From positions 57,044-121,043 of the forward strand of contig CAYOJJ010000011.1 in assembly GCA_964404255.1 (NCBI GenBank): DNA of 64,000 nucleotides, written 5' to 3'. The stretch is from JAFDZW01 sp964404255. Lineage in GTDB: Bacteria > Bacteroidota > Ignavibacteria > Palsa-1295. Positions 35,338 through 45,050 of this stretch are shown here, piece after piece (position 1 is the first letter of the stretch; each line of letters begins with the position of its first letter). The position numbers and the translations under genes are program-made. The notes beneath the pieces are model-generated. The model saw nothing but the letters and a program-made list of their open reading frames with translations, made no database searches and was not told the DNA's origin.

Positions 35338-38300
35338 TTATTTGCTAACGACTATCCGCCTTGTCAAGGTAGTGGTTTCACTATGCAGGGTCAGGATATA
35401 CGTCCCGCTGGCAAGATCGGCCGCATCGAGATCGACGATGTGCTCGCCGGCCGAGACATGACCTTCGGTGATAGTCTTTATAAGCTTTCCGGTAATATCG
35501 CTAATGCTCAGGCTTATCATGGATTCCTTCGGGGTAGTGAAGGAGAAGCTCGTAGCGGCAGCGAAGGGGTTCGGATGGTTCTGGCTAAGGGAGAATCCAT
35601 TGGAAACCGAATGCTCATCAACACTAACCGTTGCATCGGAGGTCTTATCGATCACTACCGTAGAAACGGTCGTATCGCAGGCATCGGGTGAACCCGGGAA
35701 GGAGATCGTAAGCTGATAGTGATGCCCTTTCTGATCCGGGGTAAAGGTCATCGTTACCTGGGTACTTGCATTCGGAGTAAGTGTTCCCGGATTGGTAATA
35801 TTCGTGATCGTCGAAGCATCGGCGCCGGTGACCACCGGAGCTGTACCAGTCCAGGTGAAACTGCCGGTGTTTTTCAGATCGACGGTAACCGTGTAGTGGC
35901 CGCCTTCATTGACGTTATCCGGAACCGTGATCGTGCCGACGATCTGCGGACATCCGGCCGCACCGCTAAGCGGTACATTCATCGTCTGAAGGTTCTGGCC
36001 CGAGATAGAAAGAACGGCCGGTGCAGTTCCAGCAGCGCTCGGGGTATACTTCACGCAGAAGGTAGCAGTGCCGTTTGCAGCTACAACCTGCGACGAAGCC
36101 GGAGTAACCGTATACTCGGCAGCACTGGCGCCGCTGATCACAGCAGTATAGGTCGTTGCCACATCGCCGCAATTGGTCACAGTGACACACTGCTCGGAGT
36201 CGCTATTTTTATAAATAAGGACATCCTGGAACAATGCCAGCGGAGCAGTCTCGGCACAAGTGATAACGCCGGTAACATTCAACGTTGCAGTCGAAGATAT
36301 TTTCTTCTCATTCGTAGAAGCGTTGATCGTCAGGAGCGCCGTGCGAAGCCCGCGTACCGTAGGAGTAGCACAGACGGTGGCGATCACCTTCGCATGAGCT
36401 TTAAGCAAATACGGAAGAGTAACGCCGGTTACGGAAAATTCCGAAGCGTTGGTGCCGGAAAGATCGAACGCTGTTATCGTCAGATCGGCATCGCCGTTAT
36501 TGGTAATGGTATCGGCACGGCAGATCGAGGTATTGACCAGCGCGGTATCGCTAAAGCCTTCCCCGCCGATCGCATTGAGCGATTGGGAAAGAGTACCATA
36601 CGGCACGCCGTTACCGGTAATATCGATTGTGAAGAAACTTGCCGTATCTCTCGGAATAGATTCGAATGTTTTTGGAATATTGGTTTGCAATATTACACGG
36701 GCATTTCTCGAACCCTGCTGCTTCGGGGTGAAGCAGATCGTAAGAGCACGGCTTTTATCCGGCGGGATGATCGTATCGGTCCCCGTTAATCCGGCATAGG
36801 TAAAATCGCCATCGTTGCTCGTCATGAGATTTTTCAGAATGAGCAAGGTATCGGTACCGGGGTTTCTGATCGTTACATCCTGACAAATCTTTTCGCCGAG
36901 CGCGGTTGAATCAAAAATGACCGGGCGTGGGGTCACCGTAATATGCGGCAGGATACCCGTTCCATAGAGAGTGATCGGCAGCACCGGATTATTGATAGCA
37001 TTGGAAAGAATGTTCAACGTAGCGACATGCCTTCCTTCTTTGGTGGGCTTATAACTGACAAACAGCGAATCCGATTTACCGCCGGGTATTGCCATCGAGC
37101 TTGGGTAACGGGCAATGGAATACTCGGTAGAATCCAATCCCACGAATTGGAAGCCCATTAGTAACAATGTAGGGGAATTTGTCGAACTAATAATTATCCG
37201 CTGGGTAAGCAACGAGCCTAATTTCGTGAGTTTATTTTTGAATAGTACATTAGTATCGACAGAAATAAGCGGAGCCAGGCCGATACCGGTTAAGGTAAAT
37301 GTCTGAACGCCGCTATCGAGCCCTGTAGAGTTTATAATCAGATTTGCTGTTCGGGGGCCATCAATTATTGGAGAAAAGCTTACCCGTATGGTCCTGCCCA
37401 CCGGATCGTTATAGGCAATAGAATCGCTCGAAGCCGGAACCGAGACAATAGCAAAATCGGGATCACCGGTAATGCTCACCGTTTTAACCGATAACTTGCC
37501 TTCGGTGCCTACGTTCTTAACCGTAATATCGAAGGTGGTAAGAGTACCGGTTCCCTGTGACCCAAAGTTGTAGGTATGTCCTGTCGGGGTGAGGCCCATC
37601 TGCACGTTAGGCACGTTCTTGAAAATAAGAAGTAAGCCGGTATTGATCGTAGCTGAGGCAAGATTGATACCATTATTAGGCGTTGAAGAGCTGGTAGTTA
37701 CAGTACCGCCATTTGGGGTAAGGCTTAGATAGTTGCCCGATCCCCCGGCAAGCCCCATTGAAGCCGAGTTACTTCCGGTGCCCCACCGACCGGGGCCTTC
37801 TCTCATGTTACCATAATAAAATTCAATAAAGCCGGTCGTTTCGTAAATTCTCAACTGGAATGTCACCAAATTCTCATAATAGGCGGCGCGCTCCATGTGG
37901 TACCATTCAACGACTCGTACACGATTCGGAGCCGTACCGGTTATCATAGTGCTAATCCTCGGAGTACCAGTACCGGCACCACCGGCAAGATATAACTGAT
38001 CCCAGAACGGTGCAAGCACGGGTACATTGGGAGCCGAGATAACGTTATTATAACTATTAGTGAGCGACGTGGAACCAAGTGAAACAACCCCACTGCTATA
38101 CACCTGCATCGTCGAATAGGTGACGCCGTCAAAGATAAAATTAAAGCCAATACTCATTACACCATAGCTGTAATTGCTCGAATGGCTTCCGCAGCCGGAA
38201 CAACCGGTAGCGAGGGTAGTGGCCGAACTCATATTGATGGCCGAGCCTGTGGTAGTCGTTACTTTATATGAGGAAACTGAAGCTAATACGTGAACCGGAA

Positions 38301-38382
38301 TGCTGCAGATCAACATCATTGCGAGCGATAGCAACAATAGGGTACGCCTTGGTAACAAAGGAATTGTTATCATAGTATTCAT
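35338..38382 (-). CDS. Large T9SS-secreted multi-Ig (choice-of-anchor D) protein
   Basis: A 1014-residue secreted protein. After a signal peptide (about 10-35) comes a nidogen-like or lectin-like beta domain (about 40-255: YGVMSIGFNFIFDGVTYSTMQVYSSG, VPVLAPFWDQLYL, RIYETTGFIEFYYGNM). This is followed by five or six choice-of-anchor-D/HYDIN-type Ig modules, each with the phrase pattern FGSQGTGTLTTFDITVKNVG, VTIRNPGTDTL or VTNCGDVATTY. The last 85 residues (SQNHPNPFAAATSFSF to TTTLTRRIVVSK) form a T9SS sorting domain. It is probably a surface structural or adhesive protein. A good -7 box lies about 75 bases upstream of the ATG. Confidence 0.82.
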   Translation of the reverse strand: MNTMITIPLLPRRTLLLLSLAMMLICSIPVHVLASVSSYKVTTTTGSAINMSSATTLATGCSGCGSHSSNYSYGVMSIGFNFIFDGVTYSTMQVYSSGVVSLGSTSLTNSYNNVISAPNVPVLAPFWDQLYLAGGAGTGTPRISTMITGTAPNRVRVVEWYHMERAAYYENLVTFQLRIYETTGFIEFYYGNMREGPGRWGTGSNSASMGLAGGSGNYLSLTPNGGTVTTSSSTPNNGINLASATINTGLLLIFKNVPNVQMGLTPTGHTYNFGSQGTGTLTTFDITVKNVGTEGKLSVKTVSITGDPDFAIVSVPASSDSIAYNDPVGRTIRVSFSPIIDGPRTANLIINSTGLDSGVQTFTLTGIGLAPLISVDTNVLFKNKLTKLGSLLTQRIIISSTNSPTLLLMGFQFVGLDSTEYSIARYPSSMAIPGGKSDSLFVSYKPTKEGRHVATLNILSNAINNPVLPITLYGTGILPHITVTPRPVIFDSTALGEKICQDVTIRNPGTDTLLILKNLMTSNDGDFTYAGLTGTDTIIPPDKSRALTICFTPKQQGSRNARVILQTNIPKTFESIPRDTASFFTIDITGNGVPYGTLSQSLNAIGGEGFSDTALVNTSICRADTITNNGDADLTITAFDLSGTNASEFSVTGVTLPYLLKAHAKVIATVCATPTVRGLRTALLTINASTNEKKISSTATLNVTGVITCAETAPLALFQDVLIYKNSDSEQCVTVTNCGDVATTYTAVISGASAAEYTVTPASSQVVAANGTATFCVKYTPSAAGTAPAVLSISGQNLQTMNVPLSGAAGCPQIVGTITVPDNVNEGGHYTVTVDLKNTGSFTWTGTAPVVTGADASTITNITNPGTLTPNASTQVTMTFTPDQKGHHYQLTISFPGSPDACDTTVSTVVIDKTSDATVSVDEHSVSNGFSLSQNHPNPFAAATSFSFTTPKESMISLSISDITGKLIKTITEGHVSAGEHIVDLDAADLASGTYILTLHSETTTLTRRIVVSK

Positions 38383-38456
38383 AATGAGGGTAGTGTACGA
38401 TTAACACTAAAGCACTACAGAGAGAATCGGGGGTATCTCCCAGTATAAATCCAGTA

Positions 38457-38464
38457 CAAATATA
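38457..38464 (-). promoter_or_regulatory. Candidate -7 box for the 1014-residue T9SS gene
   Basis: TATATTTG on the minus strand is an exact TAnnTTTG match. It predicts a transcript start near 38450 and a leader of about 65 bases. No clear -33 box is visible. Confidence 0.45.
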
Positions 38465-38539
38465 GGGAATTTTAGTGACCTGGCGGTAAATTAGGGAAAA
38501 CTAATGTCTGGGCGCTAAAATCAATAAAAAAGCCCCGGT

Positions 38540-38783
38540 TTTAGGACGTGGCCATCGTTCGGCATCTGGGAACATATCCGTGGCAAGGAGATCTTATGCT
38601 GAGATTCATCGTAATAATATAGGAGCGATCGAACGTGCCGAAACGAATGTTGCTTTAGAGAACATTGAAAAACTTGCGAAGGCCATTCATGTAGTTCCCT
38701 ACTTATTATTAAAAAAAGATTTTCATAAAGAACATCTTTACTCTAAACCACCGAAGATCAAAAAACGGTGGGAGCACTCTTAA
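38540..38783 (+). pseudogene. Decayed XRE-type helix-turn-helix regulator
   Basis: The open part codes AEIHRNNIGAIERAETNVA and then LENIEKLAKAIHVVPYLLL, which is the recognition helix and second half of a Cro/C1-type (XRE) domain. The expected first half can be traced only by changing frame. Upstream bases read RHLG and WQGDL, equivalent to the (I)RxLRxxxGWSQEDLA segment of an intact XRE protein, with small deletions between. No complete helix-turn-helix can be translated from any start. It is related in kind to the intact gene at 63644-63856. A remnant of a former accessory gene is the simplest reading. Confidence 0.6.
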
Positions 38784-38877
38784 CGTTATCCGATCTGCTA
38801 TACTGCCTGGCCTTTAGATATATTTACTCCCAAGTAATTGCGAATCACACCCTGCCCTCTTCTGTTATCTTGGGGCA

Positions 38878-40251
38878 ATGACTGTTCAACCCCGCGCTCA
38901 GCGATTTCGCCGCTACTATTCTCTTGTTATCACCTGGGCAAGCCGTCTGAGAAGCACCCGCCATACCGATTACGGTGTACTATTTATTTCGATGGTTCTT
39001 GGTATAGGCGTCGGCTTATCGATCGTTGTGTTTCATGTAGCGATGCACCTGGCCCAACATTTTTTTGAAGAGGTATTTGTCTTTTCCGATACCTACCTTC
39101 ATATCGGAAGGTTTTTCTTTCCTATTATTACGGCGTTCGGAGGTCTTTGCGTCGGCATTCTCAGTACCAAAGTATTTTCGCGCGCCCATGGTGAAGGCCT
39201 CCATATGCTGGTCGAAGCTATTCGGCATCAAAGCGGCAAAGTACATTGGATAAGCACGTTTAAGGCGGTGGTCACTGCTGCGCTTTCAATAGGTTCGGGC
39301 GGCGGCGGCGGCAAGGAAGGACCGATCATACTGCTTGGCTCCAGTGTCGGTTCGACTTTAGGTCAGCTCGCTAATTTGCGGCCGAATGTCCTACGAACGC
39401 TCTGCGCTTCAGGCGCGGCGGCGGCGATCAGTGGAATATTTAATGCGCCCCTGGCCGGGTTGGTATTTGCTCTTGAAGGAATTTTCGGTGAGTTCGCGCT
39501 TGGCTCATTTATTTCGGTAGTCGTCTCCTCCGTTCTTTCGACGGCCGTTGCCCGCACGTTTCTTGGAAATACCCCCGTAATTAATTTCCCATCAGGAATT
39601 GAGATTACTCTTATCGACTACGTGTACATCGGTATTGGTGGGCTTACCTGTGGGTTGATATCTATTTATTACCTGAAGCTTTATCAGCAAGTCTCTTTGC
39701 GATTCGCTTCGCTTATTAAAAATATTTCTCCGTTATTTCGACCGATGATCGGAGGTCTGTTAACCGGTATTCTGGCTTCCGCATTGCCTACGATGCTGGA
39801 AACGACGTATGCTCCAATTAACATGGTCATTGCAGGAAAATATACGCTTATGATTGTTGCGGCCACAATTCTTGCAAAACCATTTTCCAACGCTTTTACG
39901 CTTTCGAGCGGAGGCTCGGGAGGCACCTTTGCTCCGGTACTGAAGGTCGGCGCCATGTGGGGATTTCTTTTCGGGACGTTTTCCCAAGGTATTACCCCGT
40001 TCCTCTCGCCGGCATTATATGCAGTCATCGGAGCCGGGGCCGTTCTATCCGGGACGTGGCGAATTCCATTGACGGGAGCAATATTAATTTGTGAAGCTTC
40101 CCATAACTATGACCTGTTACTTCCAATGCTATTTGCCTGTATACTGGCAGTATTTGTAGCAGGACGTTTTACTACGGTAAATTCCTTTAATCCTATTGAG
40201 AGCAAAGAGGAATCGGAGTTTCCTGTTACCCAGCAAGCGCACGCACATTAA
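38878..40251 (+). CDS. ClC-family chloride channel or H+/Cl- exchanger
   Basis: A 457-residue polytopic membrane protein of the ClC family. The conserved blocks are AHGEGLHMLVEA (replacing the usual GSGIP region), GGKEGPIILLGSSVGS with the gating glutamate of GREGP present (Arg replaced by Lys), and SGGSGGTFAPVLKVGAMWG corresponding to GxFxP. The internal two-fold repeat and length match bacterial ClC transporters without C-terminal CBS domains. Chloride or another small anion (nitrate, fluoride) is the expected substrate; the altered first motif leaves ion selectivity open. The gene stands alone, convergent with the ATP-grasp gene. Confidence 0.88.
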   Translation: MTVQPRAQRFRRYYSLVITWASRLRSTRHTDYGVLFISMVLGIGVGLSIVVFHVAMHLAQHFFEEVFVFSDTYLHIGRFFFPIITAFGGLCVGILSTKVFSRAHGEGLHMLVEAIRHQSGKVHWISTFKAVVTAALSIGSGGGGGKEGPIILLGSSVGSTLGQLANLRPNVLRTLCASGAAAAISGIFNAPLAGLVFALEGIFGEFALGSFISVVVSSVLSTAVARTFLGNTPVINFPSGIEITLIDYVYIGIGGLTCGLISIYYLKLYQQVSLRFASLIKNISPLFRPMIGGLLTGILASALPTMLETTYAPINMVIAGKYTLMIVAATILAKPFSNAFTLSSGGSGGTFAPVLKVGAMWGFLFGTFSQGITPFLSPALYAVIGAGAVLSGTWRIPLTGAILICEASHNYDLLLPMLFACILAVFVAGRFTTVNSFNPIESKEESEFPVTQQAHAH

Positions 40252-40258
40252 ACGGCTG

Positions 40259-41305
40259 TTATTTCGCCCGCCTAATAGCCTGAGTACCTATCGTATTGAT
40301 CGCTTCGCTATAAGTCATACCGCTTGTAAGGCAAGCGCGGATAAAACCGGCGTCGCGGGAAATATCGGGGTTGGGGTTCGCTTCAAGGACAAATAAACTT
40401 CCATCGTCTCGCAGGCGCATATCGATGCGGCCGTAATCACGAAGGCCGACTGCATTCGCTGCTTTGAGGGCGATCGCTCTTGCTTCGGCGGCAACAGCAT
40501 CGCTTACGTTCGCCGGGCAGACCGGAACCGTTGTTTTGTAGAGCGGCGATTCTTCCACCCACTTCGCTTCGTAGCTTACGATGCGCGGGTTACCTTCGGG
40601 TAAGGCATCGAAGGTGATTTCGGAAATCGGTAATGTTTTGAAACTACCATCCTCGGTAGCAATGACAGCAACATTCAATTCCCTGCCATCGATATATTCT
40701 TCTACTAATGCCGCTTGTCTAAATTCGCGATGCACAAACGCAATGCGCTCACCTAGTTCTTTTTCATTATGGACGATCGAGTTATTATCGATACCAATGC
40801 TTGCATCTTCGCGGACCGGCTTGATAATAAGCGGAAAATTCAATCCATGATCGGGAGCAATTACTTCACCAAGATTGACCAATGTAAAAGCCGGAGTCGG
40901 AATGCGGTTAGCGGCGAAGATCGATTTTGCTACCGCTTTATTGAGTGCAATGCCGAGCGCCATTGTTCCGGCGCCGGTATAGGGAATATCAAAGAGATCA
41001 TACACACCGGCGATGCACATTTCCAGATCGGAGCGGCCAAGCACCGACTCACATAAATTAAAGATGGCATCGGGCCGCTGTTCTTCGAGAAAGCCGACGA
41101 GGCGCTCCACCTCATCATCGACGGAAAAGATTGTTACCGTATGCCCGCCTTCTTGTAAGGCCGAAGCAATGACCTCTATCTCTTCGAGGACACCGAACTC
41201 CGAAGCATCGCGGAACGACTCGGAAAGCTGCGTACCGGATTTAGACAACCAGTGGTCGTCCGGCTCGGTATGTTTCGGTTCGTTATAGATCAGAGCAAAT
41301 CGCAT
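40259..41305 (-). CDS. D-alanine-D-alanine-ligase-like ATP-grasp enzyme
   Basis: ATP-grasp ligase of 348 residues in the Ddl superfamily, forming an amide bond through an acyl-phosphate. Landmarks are AIFNLCESVLGRSDLEM, DIPYTGAGTMALGIALNKAVAK, FPLIIKPVREDASIGID (the phosphate-binding Lys and glycine loop), VEEYIDGRELNVAVI and DYGRIDMRLRDDGSLFVLEANPNPD (the Mg-binding Asp, Glu and Asn). The N-terminus is longer and different from that of true Ddl, and this variant is often annotated as Ddl outside cell-wall clusters. I infer an unidentified amino-acid or peptide ligase. It ends 7 bases from the convergent ClC gene. A possible functional link with kamA and the GNAT gene is discussed under findings. 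Confidence 0.82.
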   Translation of the reverse strand: MRFALIYNEPKHTEPDDHWLSKSGTQLSESFRDASEFGVLEEIEVIASALQEGGHTVTIFSVDDEVERLVGFLEEQRPDAIFNLCESVLGRSDLEMCIAGVYDLFDIPYTGAGTMALGIALNKAVAKSIFAANRIPTPAFTLVNLGEVIAPDHGLNFPLIIKPVREDASIGIDNNSIVHNEKELGERIAFVHREFRQAALVEEYIDGRELNVAVIATEDGSFKTLPISEITFDALPEGNPRIVSYEAKWVEESPLYKTTVPVCPANVSDAVAAEARAIALKAANAVGLRDYGRIDMRLRDDGSLFVLEANPNPDISRDAGFIRACLTSGMTYSEAINTIGTQAIRRAK

Positions 41306-41360
41306 CGATAATGTTCTTGCTGCTCGGAGTGATACTGATGTGATGCTCTCTCGAAAGAAC

Positions 41361-42383
41361 TTACTCTATTTCGATATTGGCTGCACCGCCATAGATCGTC
41401 GTCCAGGGCTTGGCATACTTCATGATCACTTCATTGAGCGCTGTGATATTCTTTACACCGCGATCATTGAGCCAGGCTTCAAGCGCCTCTTTGCCCTGAG
41501 CGCCGAAGATCGGTACGCCATCCTGCCAGGTTGCACGACCGCAGAGCACACCGCTAAAATTGGAGCCGCTTTCGCCGGCAAGCTGGATCGTCTCGCGGAA
41601 GACTTCATCGGTCACACCGGCCGAGAGATAAATGAACGGCTTGGTCGCGGCATCGGAAGCTTCCTTAAAAAGCCTCATTGCTTCTTCTTTTGTATAGGCG
41701 GCTTCGCTGCCATTATAAGAATTCGTCCCGGAGACAAATTTCATGTTCACCGGCACTTCAACTTTCAATACATCGACCCCATAGCGATCCTGAGAGAACT
41801 CATTCATATAAGCCGCAACATACTTCGGTTTGAGCTTTGCAAACTCGAGTCCCTTTTCATCGTAGTTGTCGTCGTAGGCGAGTGGTTCGAGAAAGAACGG
41901 CACATCGCAGGCTTTGCACTCGGCGCCGACGCGCTCGATGAACGCATGCTTTCTTGTATTGATCGCTTTGTGGTCGAATGGATTATAGTATAATAAGATC
42001 TTGATCGCATTGGCGCCGGCTTCGACGAGGCGAATGACGCTCCACTCATCGAGCAGATCGGGCAAGCGCCCTTTTAAACTTGCATCATAACCGGTCTTTT
42101 CATAAGCGAGCAGCACACCGGTATTAGGCGCACGGTGAGAAAGCGTCGGCAGGCCGTATTCGGGATCCATCAGGATAGCCGAAGCGTGAGGAGTAAGAAC
42201 CTTCGTTACGATGATCTTAAAATTCGTGAGGTCTTCGTTAGTGGCATCGTGCCCCATGGCCTTGCCAATGGATTTCTTAAGCGAGCCACGCTGATCCATA
42301 GCGGCGGCAGTAATAATTCCCGAATTATTGGCACAGGCAGAAATGCCGTCAAATTTTCCCTTTGAAATGATCTGTTTTCCCAT
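41361..42383 (-). CDS. lacD: Tagatose 1,6-bisphosphate aldolase, LacD type (class I)
   Basis: A 340-residue TIM-barrel aldolase of the LacD/DeoC-like class I family, cleaving tagatose (and often fructose) 1,6-bisphosphate to dihydroxyacetone phosphate and glyceraldehyde 3-phosphate. The Schiff-base lysine is expected at K207 in GVDVLKVEVPVN, close to K205 of streptococcal LacD. Other hallmarks are AAAMDQRGSLKK, KILLYYNPFD, PFIYLSAGV and FSGVLCGRATWQ. No lacA, lacB, lacC or PTS genes are nearby, so it may serve general hexose-bisphosphate cleavage rather than galactose use. Confidence 0.9.
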   Translation of the reverse strand: MGKQIISKGKFDGISACANNSGIITAAAMDQRGSLKKSIGKAMGHDATNEDLTNFKIIVTKVLTPHASAILMDPEYGLPTLSHRAPNTGVLLAYEKTGYDASLKGRLPDLLDEWSVIRLVEAGANAIKILLYYNPFDHKAINTRKHAFIERVGAECKACDVPFFLEPLAYDDNYDEKGLEFAKLKPKYVAAYMNEFSQDRYGVDVLKVEVPVNMKFVSGTNSYNGSEAAYTKEEAMRLFKEASDAATKPFIYLSAGVTDEVFRETIQLAGESGSNFSGVLCGRATWQDGVPIFGAQGKEALEAWLNDRGVKNITALNEVIMKYAKPWTTIYGGAANIEIE

Positions 42384-42536
42384 GTACTATAGTATAGCCG
42401 GATAATAAGAGTTAATGAATCGTTTCGGAGGGTGTATATCGTTCCCATCAAATAGGAGTTACGGTAATTACTGAACCCAAGCTCGGTTTCCCGGTGTTGC
42501 GAGACGATTATTAATCGTAACCTTGAAAGAACCAGC

Positions 42537-43430
42537 ATGCCCTCGATGATCAAGAGCCTGGCCCGCAAAGCGCTTCGCGCCTACCTTACCTATACTCCCA
42601 TCAAGAAGGGCCGCTATCCATTAATGATGCTGGTACATGGCTGGGCTTCGGAGCCGGTAACCGTCGAAGTCGAGACCAAAGACCGCGGGAGGATGAAGCT
42701 TGAGCTCGATGACCTCATGCAGTATCCTGTCTATTATAATATCTTCGAGGCTAAATACGATACGGTTATGAAAGCCTTGTTGAAGGATACGAATGTAACG
42801 CTTGATGTCGGTGGTAATATCGGCCAGTATGCTTTATGGTTCGCGAAATACTCCAGGAAAGTATATACGTTCGAGCCAATGCCGAAGATGATAGAACGGC
42901 TGCAATATCATATTACTATCAATCATCTTGAAAATAAGCTTATCCTGGTAACCAAAGCGCTCAGTAATGAGCATACAACGCTGAAATTCGAGCTTCCAAA
43001 ATCGGCCAATAGCGGTACGGCAAGCACGATCCTTGGCCGTGTAGCAAATTCCTCCGAAATAATAGAAGTTGAAGCCATTACGCTCGATGAGTTTATCGCT
43101 CAGGAGCATCTTGAAGGCACCATCGATCTGATAAAAATCGATATTGAAGGTGCAGAGCTTTTTGCGTTACAGGGGATGTCCGGCCTGCTTTTCTCCGATC
43201 AAAAGCCGATTCTTATTCTCGAAATGAACGATGAGATGATGCATCTGGCCGGATACAGTGCCGAAGACCTCTATAGCTTTTTGAAGGGATTCGGGTACCA
43301 AGCCTATGAGATAACCAAACAGGGGTTAAGAGGGCCGGTATCGGCAATCGATTCAAATTCCGAAAATTATTGTTTTCTCACAATATCCCACACCCAAAAG
43401 CCTTCGATCAAAGGACTTATTTATTCTTAA
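42537..43430 (+). CDS. FkbM-family methyltransferase
   Basis: A 297-residue SAM-dependent methyltransferase. TLDVGGNIGQYALWFAKY is the SAM glycine loop, VYTFEPMPKMIERL carries the acidic ribose-binding residue, and IDLIKIDIEGAELFALQGM is the FkbM signature near residue 205. Family members methylate sugars or polyketides and are frequent in surface-polysaccharide loci. It starts at ATG 42537 in a gap divergent from lacD and is followed by a kelch-type T9SS gene with its own promoter. The acceptor cannot be deduced. Confidence 0.85.
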   Translation: MPSMIKSLARKALRAYLTYTPIKKGRYPLMMLVHGWASEPVTVEVETKDRGRMKLELDDLMQYPVYYNIFEAKYDTVMKALLKDTNVTLDVGGNIGQYALWFAKYSRKVYTFEPMPKMIERLQYHITINHLENKLILVTKALSNEHTTLKFELPKSANSGTASTILGRVANSSEIIEVEAITLDEFIAQEHLEGTIDLIKIDIEGAELFALQGMSGLLFSDQKPILILEMNDEMMHLAGYSAEDLYSFLKGFGYQAYEITKQGLRGPVSAIDSNSENYCFLTISHTQKPSIKGLIYS

Positions 43431-43448
43431 ATACCTATGTAACTTTCC

Positions 43449-43479
43449 TTTGCCTTACGGGTTTTTAGTAGTATATTTG
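43449..43479 (+). promoter_or_regulatory. Bacteroidota-type promoter of the kelch T9SS gene
   Basis: TTTG (43449-43452), a 19-base spacer, then TATATTTG (43472-43479): a complete match to the Bacteroidota sigma-factor consensus. The predicted start near 43486 leaves a leader of about 45 bases. Confidence 0.75.
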
Positions 43480-43531
43480 AGAGCCCTATGTAATGGGAAC
43501 CATGTCTTCACGTTACTACAATAACAGCACT

Positions 43532-45019
43532 ATGAAAAAACTAGTATTGGTCATTGCAGGTCTCGTTCTTCCTCTTCTTGCTTCCGCGCAAAGTTGGCAA
43601 TATACCGGTGACCTGAATACAAGCCGATGGAATTCCGATATGGTAGCACTCGATAACGGAACGGCCCTGAGTGTCGGCGGCTTCCATGAAGAGTCAGGGG
43701 TACTCTCGAGCTGTGAGATCTATGATCCGGCAACTGCCTCATGGTCTTATACCGGCAGCCTGAATGTCGGAAGATCACACCCCACCCTCGTTAAACTTGC
43801 GAATGGTCATGTACTTTCCATGGGGGGACAGACTTCATTTTTTGCTACCACTACCGATGCAATCGAAGATTACGATCCTTCGATCGGTTCCTGGTCTGTC
43901 GTTGGCCATCTGACCACCGGCCGTATTGTTCCTACGGCAACATTGTTGCCGAATGGCAAGATATTGGTCGCCGGCGGATTAGATAGTTTATCCACTACTC
44001 TGTCAAGTTGCGAATTATTCGATCCTTCTACCAATACTGTTTCCGCTACCGGTTCTATGTCGCAGGATCGTTATTGTGCTCAGGCAACCTTGCTCGGCAA
44101 TGGTACTGTAATGGTAGCCGGCGGAAGAAATGGTGGCTCAAATTCCAGTTACCTGACCGAATGTGAGATCTATGATCCTTCAACCGGCACCTGGTCTGTT
44201 ACCGGCTCGATGGCGCAGGGCCGTATTATCGGAATTCTTACCACATTTTCCGATAATACTACTTTAGCGGCGGCCGGTAGAAATACTCAGACAACTTCAG
44301 CAACCGGCTCGGAAGTCTATGATATAAGTACCGGCACATGGTCAAATACGGCTGCAATTAAAGAACCAGTGTGTTGGGCTGGCAATGTGCTTTTTCCTGA
44401 TAATCGATTTATGAGCACCGGAGGCATTGTCAATGGTGGCGATTGGGGAAATGAATGGGGGCTTGCCGATATGTCTACGGCCACCTGCGAATGGTACGAC
44501 AATTCTTTGCAGAGGTGGTATTATGCCCCGACACTTAACCTCAGTCGTTGCAAACACGATGCCTGCTATATTCATCAGACTGTAAACTCCGAACTGCCGG
44601 AAGATTTCCTGTTAGTAGCCGGTGGTAAGCCCGGAATACTTAGCCCCGATAGCACCCATGTAAATTACAGCTTCACCAACACCGCTGAAATTCTTGATGT
44701 CGGTGTACCCGCCCTTAAGATGTATATGAAGATGAAGATCAATTCCGGTGTTCGCTCCGAGGGCTTCGATCCGAATCTTCATATTATCTATGGCAGCGAT
44801 AATACGATCAAGGCCCAATTCCTTGCCGCGGGAGATGGTAGCGACGAGCTCGATATAATGTCGATCGAAGGCGTCGTCGTTAAGCACCTGCAGAATATTA
44901 CCTCGGTCAAAGGCGAAACCGTTATTACCTTGCCGACCCAAGGCCTTGCAGGCGGAGCGTACTTCATTCGTTTAAGCTCCGGCGCTGCTACTCATATGAG
45001 CAAGTTCATGGTCTATTAA
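43532..45019 (+). CDS. T9SS-secreted kelch-repeat protein
   Basis: About 495 residues from the ATG at 43532 (MKKLVLVIAGLVLPLLASAQ, a clear signal peptide); the longer frame beginning 13 codons earlier has no signal. Six or so kelch repeats follow, each with a VxLxNGxxLxxGG strand and a CEIYDPxTxxWSxTGSM strand, forming a beta-propeller over about residues 25-390. The C-terminal 75 residues (KAQFLAAGDGSDELDIMSIEG to THMSKFMVY) fit a diverged T9SS sorting domain. Its role is probably in surface binding. The stop codon lies within a 14-base tandem duplication. Confidence 0.82.
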   Translation: MKKLVLVIAGLVLPLLASAQSWQYTGDLNTSRWNSDMVALDNGTALSVGGFHEESGVLSSCEIYDPATASWSYTGSLNVGRSHPTLVKLANGHVLSMGGQTSFFATTTDAIEDYDPSIGSWSVVGHLTTGRIVPTATLLPNGKILVAGGLDSLSTTLSSCELFDPSTNTVSATGSMSQDRYCAQATLLGNGTVMVAGGRNGGSNSSYLTECEIYDPSTGTWSVTGSMAQGRIIGILTTFSDNTTLAAAGRNTQTTSATGSEVYDISTGTWSNTAAIKEPVCWAGNVLFPDNRFMSTGGIVNGGDWGNEWGLADMSTATCEWYDNSLQRWYYAPTLNLSRCKHDACYIHQTVNSELPEDFLLVAGGKPGILSPDSTHVNYSFTNTAEILDVGVPALKMYMKMKINSGVRSEGFDPNLHIIYGSDNTIKAQFLAAGDGSDELDIMSIEGVVVKHLQNITSVKGETVITLPTQGLAGGAYFIRLSSGAATHMSKFMVY

Positions 45020-45034
45020 TCATGGTCTATTAAT
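45007..45034 (+). repeat. 14-base tandem duplication at a stop codon
   Basis: CATGGTCTATTAAT occurs twice head to tail. The first copy contains the last codons and TAA stop of the kelch gene, the second copy is non-coding. It is a small recent duplication. Confidence 0.9.
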
Positions 45035-45050
45035 TAAAGACTGTTAAAAA

